Part shown: one piece after another, positions 1-5,545 of the stretch
Numbering within the stretch: position 1 is the stretch's first letter
Layout of the letters: every line of letters starts with the position of its first letter
From: Sphingobium sp.
Lineage (GTDB): Bacteria; Pseudomonadota; Alphaproteobacteria; Sphingomonadales; Sphingomonadaceae
Length of the DNA: 7,823 bases
Assembly: GCA_020051025.1 (NCBI GenBank)
Contig: JAGVJS010000151.1
Location: 1-7,823, forward strand
Direction: 5' to 3'
Position numbers and translations under genes: made by a program
Notes under the pieces: generated by a model
What the model was told of the DNA's origin: nothing
Database searches by the model: none
The model's input: only the letters and a program-made list of their open reading frames with translations

Positions 1-1
1 C

Positions 2-58
2 GCCGAGGCTGAGGCCAATTACTATGCAACCCTCGAGACCCTCGATATGGTTGCGTGA
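2..58 (+). CDS. C-terminal tail of an unidentified protein (partial)
   Basis: The frame beginning at base 2 is open from the window edge and ends in TGA at 56-58, giving an 18-residue tail that ends in LETLDMVA. It is acidic and alanine-rich, and its codons end mostly in G or C as in the genes to the right. The other two forward frames read less like protein: one stops after three codons and the other is arginine/serine-rich. There are too few residues to name a family, and the rest of the gene lies outside the window. Confidence 0.45.
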   Translation, partial: AEAEANYYATLETLDMVA

Positions 59-187
59 CTCAAACGAAACAGCCTCCAGAAAACCCGGGGCGCTTCACAT
101 TGCCAGTCTGTAATGTTCAGGACACCCCGGTGACATCCGTACAGCCTATAGTCGAGCCTATGTTTTTTTCTTGAGCTGATCCTGCCC

Positions 188-340
188 ATGTCCGTTCTGA
201 TTTCCCACCCTGTCCGATCTTTCGACGACGAGACGATTACCGCAGCCGACATCGTCGCCTGGGCGAAGGTCGAACGCGCCCTGTCGGCCAAGCGGGAAGC
301 CTGCCGCAAGCTGAGCGAGGGCAAGATCGCCGCGCGGTGA
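188..340 (+). CDS. Small hypothetical protein, 50 aa
   Basis: ATG at 188 opens a 50-codon frame ending in TGA at 338-340. The product starts MSVLISHPVRSFDDETITAA and ends in a charged stretch (KREACRKLSEGKIAAR) that could form an amphipathic helix. It has no membrane segment or signal peptide, and a single cysteine near residue 39. Codon use is GC-rich at third positions, which supports coding. Against it, no good Shine-Dalgarno sequence precedes the ATG. A T-rich tract (about 163-169) and two direct AGCCTAT copies (143-149 and 155-161) lie just upstream. The frame runs towards the terminator shared with the convergent tRNA-Val. I do not recognise the family and assign no function. Confidence 0.45.
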   Translation: MSVLISHPVRSFDDETITAADIVAWAKVERALSAKREACRKLSEGKIAAR

Positions 341-369
341 TCCAATGCTGCTAAAACACGGGAGAAGAG

Positions 370-403
370 AAAGCCCGCCGCTTCATAAGAAGCGACGGGC
401 TTT
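370..403 (-). terminator. Hairpin terminator behind tRNA-Val, possibly bidirectional
   Basis: AAGCCCG (371-377) pairs with CGGGCTT (396-402) and CGCTTC (379-384) pairs with GAAGCG (389-394). One C-A mismatch separates the two stems and the loop is ATAA. Read on the minus strand, it follows the tRNA 3' end by about five bases and runs into a pyrimidine-rich TTTCTCTTCTCC. Read on the plus strand it gives only three T residues after the small ORF that ends at 340. Termination of the tRNA transcript is therefore the main role, with a weaker role for the convergent gene. Confidence 0.7.
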
Positions 404-407
404 GTCA

Positions 408-482
408 TGGTGGGCGTGGCAAGGATTGAACTTGCGACCCCTGCGATGTCAACACAGTGCTCTACCACTGAGCTACACGCCC
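408..482 (-). tRNA. tRNA-Val (anticodon GAC)
   Basis: The reverse complement folds into a complete cloverleaf. The acceptor stem is GGGCGTG with CACGCCC, the D arm is GCTC-AGTGGTA-GAGC, and the anticodon stem is CTGTG with CGCAG around loop TTGACAT. The T arm is GCAAG-TTCAATC-CTTGC, followed by discriminator A and an encoded CCA tail (408-410). The anticodon at loop positions 3-5 is GAC, which reads the valine codons GUC and GUU. A short variable loop (GGGTC region) makes it a class I tRNA. It is transcribed alone, with a candidate promoter at 496-524 and a hairpin terminator at 370-403. Confidence 0.97.
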
Positions 483-495
483 GCCGTGGAGGGGG

Positions 496-524
496 CCAAT
501 AACGAGGGTCGGTGACTCGCGCAA
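496..524 (-). promoter_or_regulatory. Candidate sigma-70-type promoter of tRNA-Val
   Basis: On the minus strand, TTGCGC (524-519) is followed after exactly 17 bases by TATTGG (501-496). This puts the predicted transcription start about six or seven bases in front of the tRNA 5' end at 482. The -35 box is reasonable and the -10 box is imperfect. The spacing and location are the main support. Confidence 0.4.
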
Positions 525-565
525 GCAGGAAATTGAAACAGGCCGATATTCTTCTGGACAGGGCA

Positions 566-575
566 GGGCGCGCCC
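566..575. promoter_or_regulatory. Perfect palindrome in the dctA upstream region
   Basis: GGGCGCGCCC is a perfect 10-bp palindrome lying 36 bp before the dctA start, immediately followed by ATATG. A TATGCT box at 577-582 could be a -10 element, but no convincing -35 box is visible at the right spacing. The palindrome could be an operator for dctA. I found no sigma-54 (-24/-12) promoter signature of the kind used by DctB/DctD-controlled dctA genes. Confidence 0.25.
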
Positions 576-611
576 ATATGCTGCGATGCAAACAGGGGGA
601 CGCTGACCATC

Positions 612-1943
612 ATGCTGCCATCGCAAACCTCGCCGGTTCAGGCGGCGCCGCGGCTGCCTTTCTATCGTCAGCTTTATGTTCAGGTGCTGGCCGCGATCGC
701 GCTGGGGGTGCTGATCGGTCATGTCTGGCCCGATGCAGGCAAGCAACTGAAACCGCTGGGCGAGGCCTTCATCAAGCTGGTGAAGATGATCATCGCGCCG
801 GTCATCTTCCTGACCATCGTCACCGGCATTGCCGGCATGAAGGAAGTGGGCGCGGTCGGCAGGGTTGCGGCAAAGGCGTTCGGCTATTTCCTTACCTTCT
901 CCACGCTGGCGTTGGTGGTTGGCTTGATCGTCGCCAATCTGGTTCAGCCGGGGGCGGGCCTCAATATCGATCCCGCCACGCTCGATGCCGGCAAGGTCGC
1001 CGACTATGCCCATCAGGCGCATGAGCGCACGCTCACCGGCTTCCTCATGAGCATCATTCCCTCGACCATGGTGTCGGCGGTGGCGGACGGCAACATCCTA
1101 CAGGTGCTGTTCGTGGCGATCCTGTTCGGCATGGCACTGACCCTGATCGGGGACAAGGCGCAGCCGCTGATGACGGTGCTGGAATCGGCCAGCCATGCGG
1201 TGTTCAAGCTGGTGTCGATACTGATGAAGGCAGCGCCGATCGGGGCTTTTGGTGCCATGGCCTTTACCATTGCAGAATATGGCGTGGGCACGCTTGCAAA
1301 CCTCGCTGGACTGGTCGCGACCTTCTACCTGACCTCTCTCCTGTTTGTGCTGGTGGTACTGGGGGCGGTCGCCTGGGCGGTGGGTTTCAATATCCTGCAC
1401 CTGATCCGCTATCTGAAGGCGGAACTTCTGTTGGTGTTGGGCACATCCTCGTCGGAAGCGGCGTTGCCCAGCCTGATCGAGAAGATGGAGCGGGCCGGTT
1501 GCCGCAAATCGGTGGTCGGGCTGGTGGTGCCGACCGGCTACAGCTTCAACCTGGATGGCACCAACATCTACATGACGCTGGCAGCGCTGTTTATCGCGCA
1601 GGCCTGCAATGTCCATCTCAGCCTCGAGCAGCAGATATTGCTGCTGCTGGTAGCGATGATCTCGTCCAAGGGGGCCGCGGGCGTTACCGGCGCGGGCTTC
1701 ATCACGCTGGCGGCGACCTTTTCGATCGTTCCGTCAGTGCCGGTGGCGGGCATGACGTTGATTCTGGGCGTCGATCGTTTCATGAGCGAATGCCGCAGCT
1801 TGACCAATTTCATCGGCAATGCCGTGGCGACGGTGGTGGTATCGGCTTGGGAAAAGGGACTGGACCGCGATCGCTTCAACGCGGCGATGGCGGGCCGTCC
1901 GCTCGATCCGACGCCTAATATGCAGGAAGTGGTGCCAGACTGA
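612..1943 (+). CDS. dctA: C4-dicarboxylate/proton symporter DctA
   Basis: This 443-residue inner-membrane protein belongs to the dicarboxylate/amino acid:cation symporter (DAACS) family. DctA takes up succinate, fumarate and malate with cations for aerobic growth on organic acids. The sequence follows DctA closely from [21 protein letters not shown] (residues 17-37) onward. It has the serine-rich re-entrant hairpin TSSSE (278-282), the unwound transport-helix motif NLDGT (313-317), the second hairpin [10 protein letters not shown] (351-360) and the late helix motifs DRFMSE (388-393) and [10 protein letters not shown] (398-407). NLDGT together with the near-identity to DctA around 270-320 favours dicarboxylates over glutamate. 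The ATG at 612 has a purine-rich AGGGGGA (594-600) eleven bases upstream, a little far but usable. The N-terminus is some 10-15 residues longer than enteric DctA, so a later start is conceivable. No DctB/DctD pair is in the window. It converges on cpdR, leaving a 27-bp gap. Confidence 0.95.
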   Translation: MLPSQTSPVQAAPRLPFYRQLYVQVLAAIALGVLIGHVWPDAGKQLKPLGEAFIKLVKMIIAPVIFLTIVTGIAGMKEVGAVGRVAAKAFGYFLTFSTLALVVGLIVANLVQPGAGLNIDPATLDAGKVADYAHQAHERTLTGFLMSIIPSTMVSAVADGNILQVLFVAILFGMALTLIGDKAQPLMTVLESASHAVFKLVSILMKAAPIGAFGAMAFTIAEYGVGTLANLAGLVATFYLTSLLFVLVVLGAVAWAVGFNILHLIRYLKAELLLVLGTSSSEAALPSLIEKMERAGCRKSVVGLVVPTGYSFNLDGTNIYMTLAALFIAQACNVHLSLEQQILLLLVAMISSKGAAGVTGAGFITLAATFSIVPSVPVAGMTLILGVDRFMSECRSLTNFIGNAVATVVVSAWEKGLDRDRFNAAMAGRPLDPTPNMQEVVPD

Positions 1944-1970
1944 GGCCGGGCACGACCGCAACAGGCCGCG

Positions 1971-2369
1971 TCAGGGTGTATCGGTGGAGGCTGGCACGCT
2001 TTGGCTGCCGAACATGCGCTCGACCTCCAGCACCAGATCGCGCAGGTGGAAGGGTTTAGACAACACCTTCGCCTGCGGCACGGCCTTGCCCGCCTTGAGC
2101 GTGACGGCGGCAAAGCCGGTGATGAACATGATCCGCATATCCGGCGCGACCGAGGCGGCATGCTGGGCCAATTCTATCCCGTCCATCTCGGGCATGACGA
2201 TGTCGGTCAGCAGCAAGTCGAACCGATCCGATTCGATATGGGGCAGGGCATCCCGCCCCGTCGCCACCGACACAACCTCATAACCCGACCGTTCCAGCGC
2301 GCGGGCAAGGTAGACCCGCATGCTCTCATCATCTTCGGCCAATAAAATGCGAACCATTGCCCCCAACAT
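1971..2369 (-). CDS. cpdR: Single-domain response regulator CpdR
   Basis: This 132-residue protein consists of one receiver (REC) domain with no output domain. All receiver landmarks are present: the acidic pair in LLAEDDESM (EDD at about residues 12-14), phosphoacceptor Asp56 in LLLTDIVMPEMDGIEL, switch Thr84 in MFITGFAAV and Lys105 in VLSKPFHLRDLV. The blocks TDIVMPEMDGIEL, MFITGFAAV and AKVLSKPFHLRDLV are characteristic of CpdR. In Caulobacter and relatives, unphosphorylated CpdR primes the ClpXP protease for cell-cycle substrates leading to CtrA removal, and the CckA-ChpT phosphorelay inactivates it. Two ATG codons are possible: 2369 (GGATTGGA upstream) or 2357 (MVRILLAED, the usual family beginning, preceded too closely by GGGGG). 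With the second start, the key residues become D52, T80 and K101. The tail ends QSVPASTDTP. The gene is divergent from the amidohydrolase, with about 130 bp between them. Confidence 0.9.
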   Translation of the reverse strand: MLGAMVRILLAEDDESMRVYLARALERSGYEVVSVATGRDALPHIESDRFDLLLTDIVMPEMDGIELAQHAASVAPDMRIMFITGFAAVTLKAGKAVPQAKVLSKPFHLRDLVLEVERMFGSQSVPASTDTP

Positions 2370-2387
2370 TCCAATCCGGCCGTCTCA

Positions 2388-2402
2388 CGGCGCCAGGCGC
2401 CG
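2388..2402. promoter_or_regulatory. GC-rich perfect inverted repeat in front of cpdR
   Basis: CGGCGCC (2388-2394) and GGCGCCG (2396-2402) are perfect inverted copies around a single A. They lie 19-33 bp ahead of the cpdR ATG at 2369. With only one central base this is better explained as a DNA operator dyad than an RNA hairpin. In the mRNA leader, a shorter stem with a larger loop could still form. Confidence 0.4.
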
Positions 2403-2420
2403 ATCCGACAGGGTGGCGCA

Positions 2421-2430
2421 AAGCATGCTT
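2421..2430. promoter_or_regulatory. Palindrome in the cpdR/amidohydrolase divergent promoter region
   Basis: AAGCATGCTT is a perfect 10-bp palindrome in the most A/T-rich part of this divergent intergenic region. TATATG (2430-2435) and TAAATA (2446-2451) are nearby candidate -10 boxes for the + strand gene, and TATAAG is one on the minus strand. No -35 element fits well, so the promoter assignment is open and the palindrome is only a possible shared operator. Confidence 0.25.
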
Positions 2431-2488
2431 ATATGCGACAAGGCTTAAATATTTGCCAGCCGGGTAACCTTTTTTGGCGTGCCGGTGA

Positions 2489-2494
2489 AAGGAG
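2489..2494 (+). promoter_or_regulatory. Shine-Dalgarno site that points to a TTG start
   Basis: AAGGAG is a full-strength ribosome binding site. It lies five bases before TTG at 2500-2502, the normal spacing. The in-frame GTG codons at 2479 and 2485 are upstream of it or touch it, and have no such site of their own. This favours initiation at TTG 2500. Confidence 0.75.
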
Positions 2495-2499
2495 CCGCA

Positions 2500-3393
2500 T
2501 TGGATTATCCCGCGCCGTGTTTCCCGACCCTTAGCGAGACCGGCTTCGATCTTTACGGCCCGGTTATGCCCGACCGGCCGATTATCCTATCTGTTCCTCA
2601 TGCAGGGCGTACCTATGATGCGGATCTGCTGGCTGCTGCCCGTGTGCAGTCCTCTGTCCTGCGTCGGCTGGAGGATCGCTGGGTTGACCTGCTTGCTCAT
2701 CCTTTGATGAAGCGTGGCGTTTCCGTCCTGGTTTCTCGTGCGCCGCGCGCGTTGATCGACCTCAATCGGCATGAGCGGGAGATTGATCCGGGCATGATCG
2801 CCGACCTGCCGCGTGACGCCAAGTTGCAGAGCAGCGCCAAGCTGCGCGGTGGTCTCGGCCTTTTTCCTCGCCGCCTGCCTGGAGCGCATGAATTGTGGCG
2901 CGGGCCGATGCGTTGGGTGGAAGCGCGCCGACGGATCGAGATGTTGCATCGGCCCTATCATGCACAACTGGCCGACATGTTGGCCGCAGCACGGCAGGCG
3001 CATGGTCATGCGATCTTGGTCGACCTTCATTCCATGCCACCTCTGGCGTCGCCCGCTGCCGGACAGGCGGCACCCAACATCGTGCTGGGCGATCGGTTCG
3101 GGCGCAGCGCGTCGACCCGGCTGATGACTCTGGCAGCCGACGTCGCGACTAGCCACGGCCTGATCGTCGCGCAGAATCATCCCTATGCAGGGGATCATAT
3201 GGTCGATCGTCACGGTCGGCCGGAACAGGGCATTCACGCGCTTCAGGTGGAGGTCGATCGGGCGCTCTATCTGGACGTCACGCTGGATCGGCCGGGACCG
3301 GGCGTGGCGCGGATGCAGGCTGTGATTACCCGGATGGTCGAGGCGCTGGCGGCCGAGTTGCCGCGCGCTGGTTATGCGCTTGCCGCCGAGTAA
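2500..3393 (+). CDS. N-formylglutamate amidohydrolase family protein
   Basis: This 297-residue cytoplasmic protein belongs to the N-formylglutamate amidohydrolase (FGase/HutG-type) family. The archetype hydrolyses N-formyl-L-glutamate to formate and glutamate, the last step of one histidine degradation route. Family signatures in order are ILSVPHAGRTY (29-39, with His34), IDLNRHEREIDP (86-97), VDLHSMPP (174-181, with the Asp-x-His pair D175/H177), NHPYAGDHMVDRHG (226-239) and ALQVEVDRALYLD (247-259, with E251). Their conserved His, Asp and Glu residues fit a metal-dependent hydrolase. The TTG start is chosen because AAGGAG sits five bases upstream. GTG at 2479 would add seven residues. No other hut genes are visible, so the physiological substrate (formylglutamate or another N-formyl amino acid) is uncertain. 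It ends three bases from the stop of the convergent acyltransferase. Confidence 0.88.
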   Translation: MDYPAPCFPTLSETGFDLYGPVMPDRPIILSVPHAGRTYDADLLAAARVQSSVLRRLEDRWVDLLAHPLMKRGVSVLVSRAPRALIDLNRHEREIDPGMIADLPRDAKLQSSAKLRGGLGLFPRRLPGAHELWRGPMRWVEARRRIEMLHRPYHAQLADMLAAARQAHGHAILVDLHSMPPLASPAAGQAAPNIVLGDRFGRSASTRLMTLAADVATSHGLIVAQNHPYAGDHMVDRHGRPEQGIHALQVEVDRALYLDVTLDRPGPGVARMQAVITRMVEALAAELPRAGYALAAE

Positions 3394-3396
3394 CAT

Positions 3397-5271
3397 TCAG
3401 GGTTGTTCCAGGACCAGCCGGGCGCCTGCGACGCTCAGATGGTGCGAATCGAAATAGAGCGGCTGGCCATCCCGTTCGATGATGCAGTTGCCGCTGGAGC
3501 AAAGTGCCGCGATCGGGTCGATCAGCCGGACGCCCTTGGCCTGCCAGCGGGCGAACATGGCGCGCAAATGCTCGGTCCGCGTCTCTACCCAGGCCCGGTT
3601 CACGCCCTGCGCCGCCGATAAGCGGTCGACTCGCTCCAGATGAGCGAGGTGGCGCGGTACGTCGAAGGGCTGCGGCGGCACCGGGCCGATCAGCACGACC
3701 TCTCGCCCCAGTGCGCGGATCGCGGCGATGGTGCGGTCCAGCTTCGTCACGAAGGCGGGATCGTCGAAATCGCCATTGGCCCAGAAAGCGGCGAGATAGA
3801 TATGTTTGAGCGCCGGGGTGGCGCGGATCGAGTCGAAGGCGGCGCGATTGGCGGCGGCGCAGCGCGGATCCTTGGCTTCATAGTCCAGCACAGGCGGGCA
3901 GCTTGAGGTGGTGCGTTCGACCAGCGAGCGATTTGCCGCTCGTGCCTTTAGCGACAGAGCATAGGCCAGTTCGACGCCATGGCTGTCTCCCCACAGCATC
4001 GCGTCGGGCGGCACGGCGGCGCCCAAGGTGCAGGGTTGGGCACCGCGCACATAGGTGTCATGACATTGTTTGCGGCTGGGGGCGAAATCCGTCTGCCCGG
4101 CCATCTGCGCCAGCACCTGCGGCCCGAAACGGGAGGACCAGCCACCCATCGCCATCAACGCCAGCGACAGCAGGCAGAGCAGCACCATTGCTGCGCCGGT
4201 GAAGCGGAAGATGGTCCGGGCCGGCACGCGATGTGCGTCGCGGAAGGGGCGCTCGACGAAGCGCCAGGATAGCGTCCCTGCCAGGAACGCTGCGCTTATC
4301 ACCATAATCCGCGTTCCGCCGGATAGCGGCAGGTCGGTCGCATATTCGGTAAAGACGATCAGCGGCCAGTGCCACAAATAGAGCGAGTAGGATATAAGGC
4401 CGATGCCGACCAGCGGTCCCCGGCTGAGCAGTCGGCCTGCGGACGTACCCGGCGCGGCATGGATCAGCGCTGCTGCGCCCAGTACCGGGGCAAGGGCGGT
4501 GACACCGGGGAAAATAGTGGTCCGATCATATAATGCGACAGCGAGTGAGATAGCGGCAAGGCCGACCCATGCCACCAGTTCGCGCAGCCAGTGGGGTCGC
4601 AAGGCCGGTACGGCACCCAAGGCGAGCAGCGCGCCGGCGAACAATTCCCAAGCGCGGGTCGGCAGCAGGTAGAAGGTGAAGCCGCTGGTGTCGCGCTGCA
4701 TGAGGATGGCAAGCGCCAGCGACAGGGCCGCAATCCCCGCTGCCACCATGGTCCGCCGGCGCGGTACGAAGCGGGCGAGCAGCATCAGCAGGATCGGGAA
4801 GCCGATATAATATTGCTCCTCTACCGCGAGCGACCATGTATGGAGCAGCGGTTTCACATCCGCGCCGCCGGAAAAATAGCCGGTATCGGTGAAGAACCAG
4901 AGATTGGAGGCAAACAGCGTTGCGGCCAGAGCCGATTTCGGCACGCACTCCAGATCGCCCGGCAGGTAGAGCCAGGCCGCCGCTGCCAGGACCGTCAGGA
5001 TCATCAGCGAGAGGGCCGGCATGATTCGGCGGAAGCGGCGTTCGTAGAAGCGGGCGAGCGAGAACCGGCCTTCATCGACGTCACGCGCAATGATGCCGGT
5101 GATCAGATAGCCCGAAATGACGAAGAAGATGTCGACGCCGACATAGCCGCCGGAGAAGCCGGGGACATGGGCATGGAACAGCAGCACGGGCAGGATGGCG
5201 AGCGCGCGCAGGCCGTCAATGTCGCGGCGATAGCGAATCGCGCTGGTCATATGGGGAGCGGGGCCGTGCAT
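3397..5271 (-). CDS. Acyltransferase 3 / SGNH-domain membrane O-acyltransferase
   Basis: This 624-residue two-domain protein resembles OafB/OafA-type surface polysaccharide O-acyltransferases. Residues 12 to about 375 form the multi-span acyltransferase-3 domain. It contains YRRDIDGLRALAILPVLLFH (14-33, with conserved Arg and His), GYVGVDIFFVISGYLIT (42-58), FYERRFRRIMPAL, HTWSLAVEEQYY (144-155), YSLYLWHWPLIVF and WRFVERPFR (336-344). After a last membrane segment (about 355-376), residues 400-620 form a probably periplasmic SGNH hydrolase-like domain. That domain has GDSH (428-431, nucleophile Ser430) and DSHHLS (608-613, Asp/His of the triad). Cysteines at about 403, 414, 459, 471, 591 and 596 fit an exported, disulfide-bearing domain. 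The likely role is moving acetyl or another acyl group across the membrane onto an O-antigen, exopolysaccharide or similar glycan. The start is ATG 5271 or ATG 5250 (MTSAIRYRRD), neither with a strong ribosome site. No glycan cluster is adjacent, so the acceptor is unknown. Confidence 0.9.
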   Translation of the reverse strand: MHGPAPHMTSAIRYRRDIDGLRALAILPVLLFHAHVPGFSGGYVGVDIFFVISGYLITGIIARDVDEGRFSLARFYERRFRRIMPALSLMILTVLAAAAWLYLPGDLECVPKSALAATLFASNLWFFTDTGYFSGGADVKPLLHTWSLAVEEQYYIGFPILLMLLARFVPRRRTMVAAGIAALSLALAILMQRDTSGFTFYLLPTRAWELFAGALLALGAVPALRPHWLRELVAWVGLAAISLAVALYDRTTIFPGVTALAPVLGAAALIHAAPGTSAGRLLSRGPLVGIGLISYSLYLWHWPLIVFTEYATDLPLSGGTRIMVISAAFLAGTLSWRFVERPFRDAHRVPARTIFRFTGAAMVLLCLLSLALMAMGGWSSRFGPQVLAQMAGQTDFAPSRKQCHDTYVRGAQPCTLGAAVPPDAMLWGDSHGVELAYALSLKARAANRSLVERTTSSCPPVLDYEAKDPRCAAANRAAFDSIRATPALKHIYLAAFWANGDFDDPAFVTKLDRTIAAIRALGREVVLIGPVPPQPFDVPRHLAHLERVDRLSAAQGVNRAWVETRTEHLRAMFARWQAKGVRLIDPIAALCSSGNCIIERDGQPLYFDSHHLSVAGARLVLEQP

Positions 5272-5387
5272 TGGCGCGGCCTAGCAGCCAAGCCCTGACA
5301 TTTGCTTAGCGCCGCGAATCGGACATGAACGCCGGCTGACGGCGCGGCCGGCAATGGATTGCGTTTTCTGCAACCATGGCTTCGCCC

Positions 5388-5401
5388 TTCGCATTTGCGA
5401 A
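5388..5401. promoter_or_regulatory. Inverted repeat, candidate operator before the first sRNA
   Basis: TTCGCA (5388-5393) and TGCGAA (5396-5401) are perfect inverted arms around TT. The dyad lies about 25-35 bp upstream of the predicted 5' end of the sRNA candidate. It overlaps TTGCGA (5395-5400), the only plausible -35 box, for which the -10 box (about 5417-5422, ACAAAA) is poor. The symmetry suggests protein binding. It could equally serve the divergent acyltransferase starting at 5271. Confidence 0.3.
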
Positions 5402-5419
5402 AATCCGACCGGCAGGACA

Positions 5420-5489
5420 AAAGGGCTGTGCCTTTCAGGCATCCTCTCCTAAAAACTTTCGGGCTGGTCTTGCGATCAGCCTTTTTTTT
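5420..5489 (+). ncRNA. Candidate trans-acting small RNA (unpaired anti-SD-like segment plus terminator)
   Basis: The segment has three parts. First is a short hairpin, TGCCT-TTC-AGGCA (5429-5441). Next is an 18-20 nt stretch with no strong local partner, containing TCCTCTCC (5442-5449) and AAACTTT (5453-5459). Last is a strong intrinsic terminator (5462-5489). The C/U-rich stretch resembles the 16S rRNA anti-Shine-Dalgarno sequence, so it could pair with ribosome binding sites of target mRNAs. Alphaproteobacterial sRNA families such as AbcR and suhB/MmgR share this general build, but I cannot assign one by eye. No credible ORF is present in the segment and no + strand gene lies upstream that would need this terminator. 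The 5' end is an estimate because no good promoter is visible. Confidence 0.5.
5462..5489 (+). terminator. Strong intrinsic terminator with eight T residues
   Basis: GGCTGGTC (5462-5469) pairs with GATCAGCC (5474-5481) over eight base pairs, including one G-T wobble, around loop TTGC. Eight T residues follow directly (5482-5489). The neighbouring protein gene on the left reads away from it on the minus strand, so it must end a non-coding + strand transcript. Confidence 0.85.
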
Positions 5490-5522
5490 GTCACCGCGTT
5501 GGGCTAGAGCGAAATTGCTGTT

Positions 5523-5538
5523 TGGCGCGCCATATAAA
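5523..5538 (+). promoter_or_regulatory. Palindrome abutting a TATAAA box, candidate promoter/operator of the second RNA
   Basis: TGGCGCGCCA (5523-5532) is a perfect 10-bp palindrome joined directly to TATAAA (5533-5538), a good -10 box. A start six to eight bases further would fall at 5545-5547, just at GGAGAGGA. No -35 box sits at 16-18 bp: TTGCTG (5515-5520) is too close and TTGGGC (5499-5504) too far. The promoter is therefore weak, activator-dependent or misassigned. Confidence 0.35.
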
Positions 5539-5545
5539 AAGTTTC

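Noticed and set aside
22..591. A 189-codon open frame on the - strand
   Set aside because: It passes through the tRNA-Val gene and its terminator, so it cannot be a real protein gene.
483..611. Sigma-54 promoter for dctA
   Set aside because: No TGGC-N8-TTGC-like -24/-12 pair could be found.
2587..3396. A 269-codon open frame on the - strand
   Set aside because: It is antisense to the amidohydrolase, whose motifs and ribosome site are clear.
4591..5298. A 235-codon open frame on the + strand
   Set aside because: It is antisense to the acyltransferase domain. Its composition (Gln, Glu, Arg, Gly) is that of a shadow frame.
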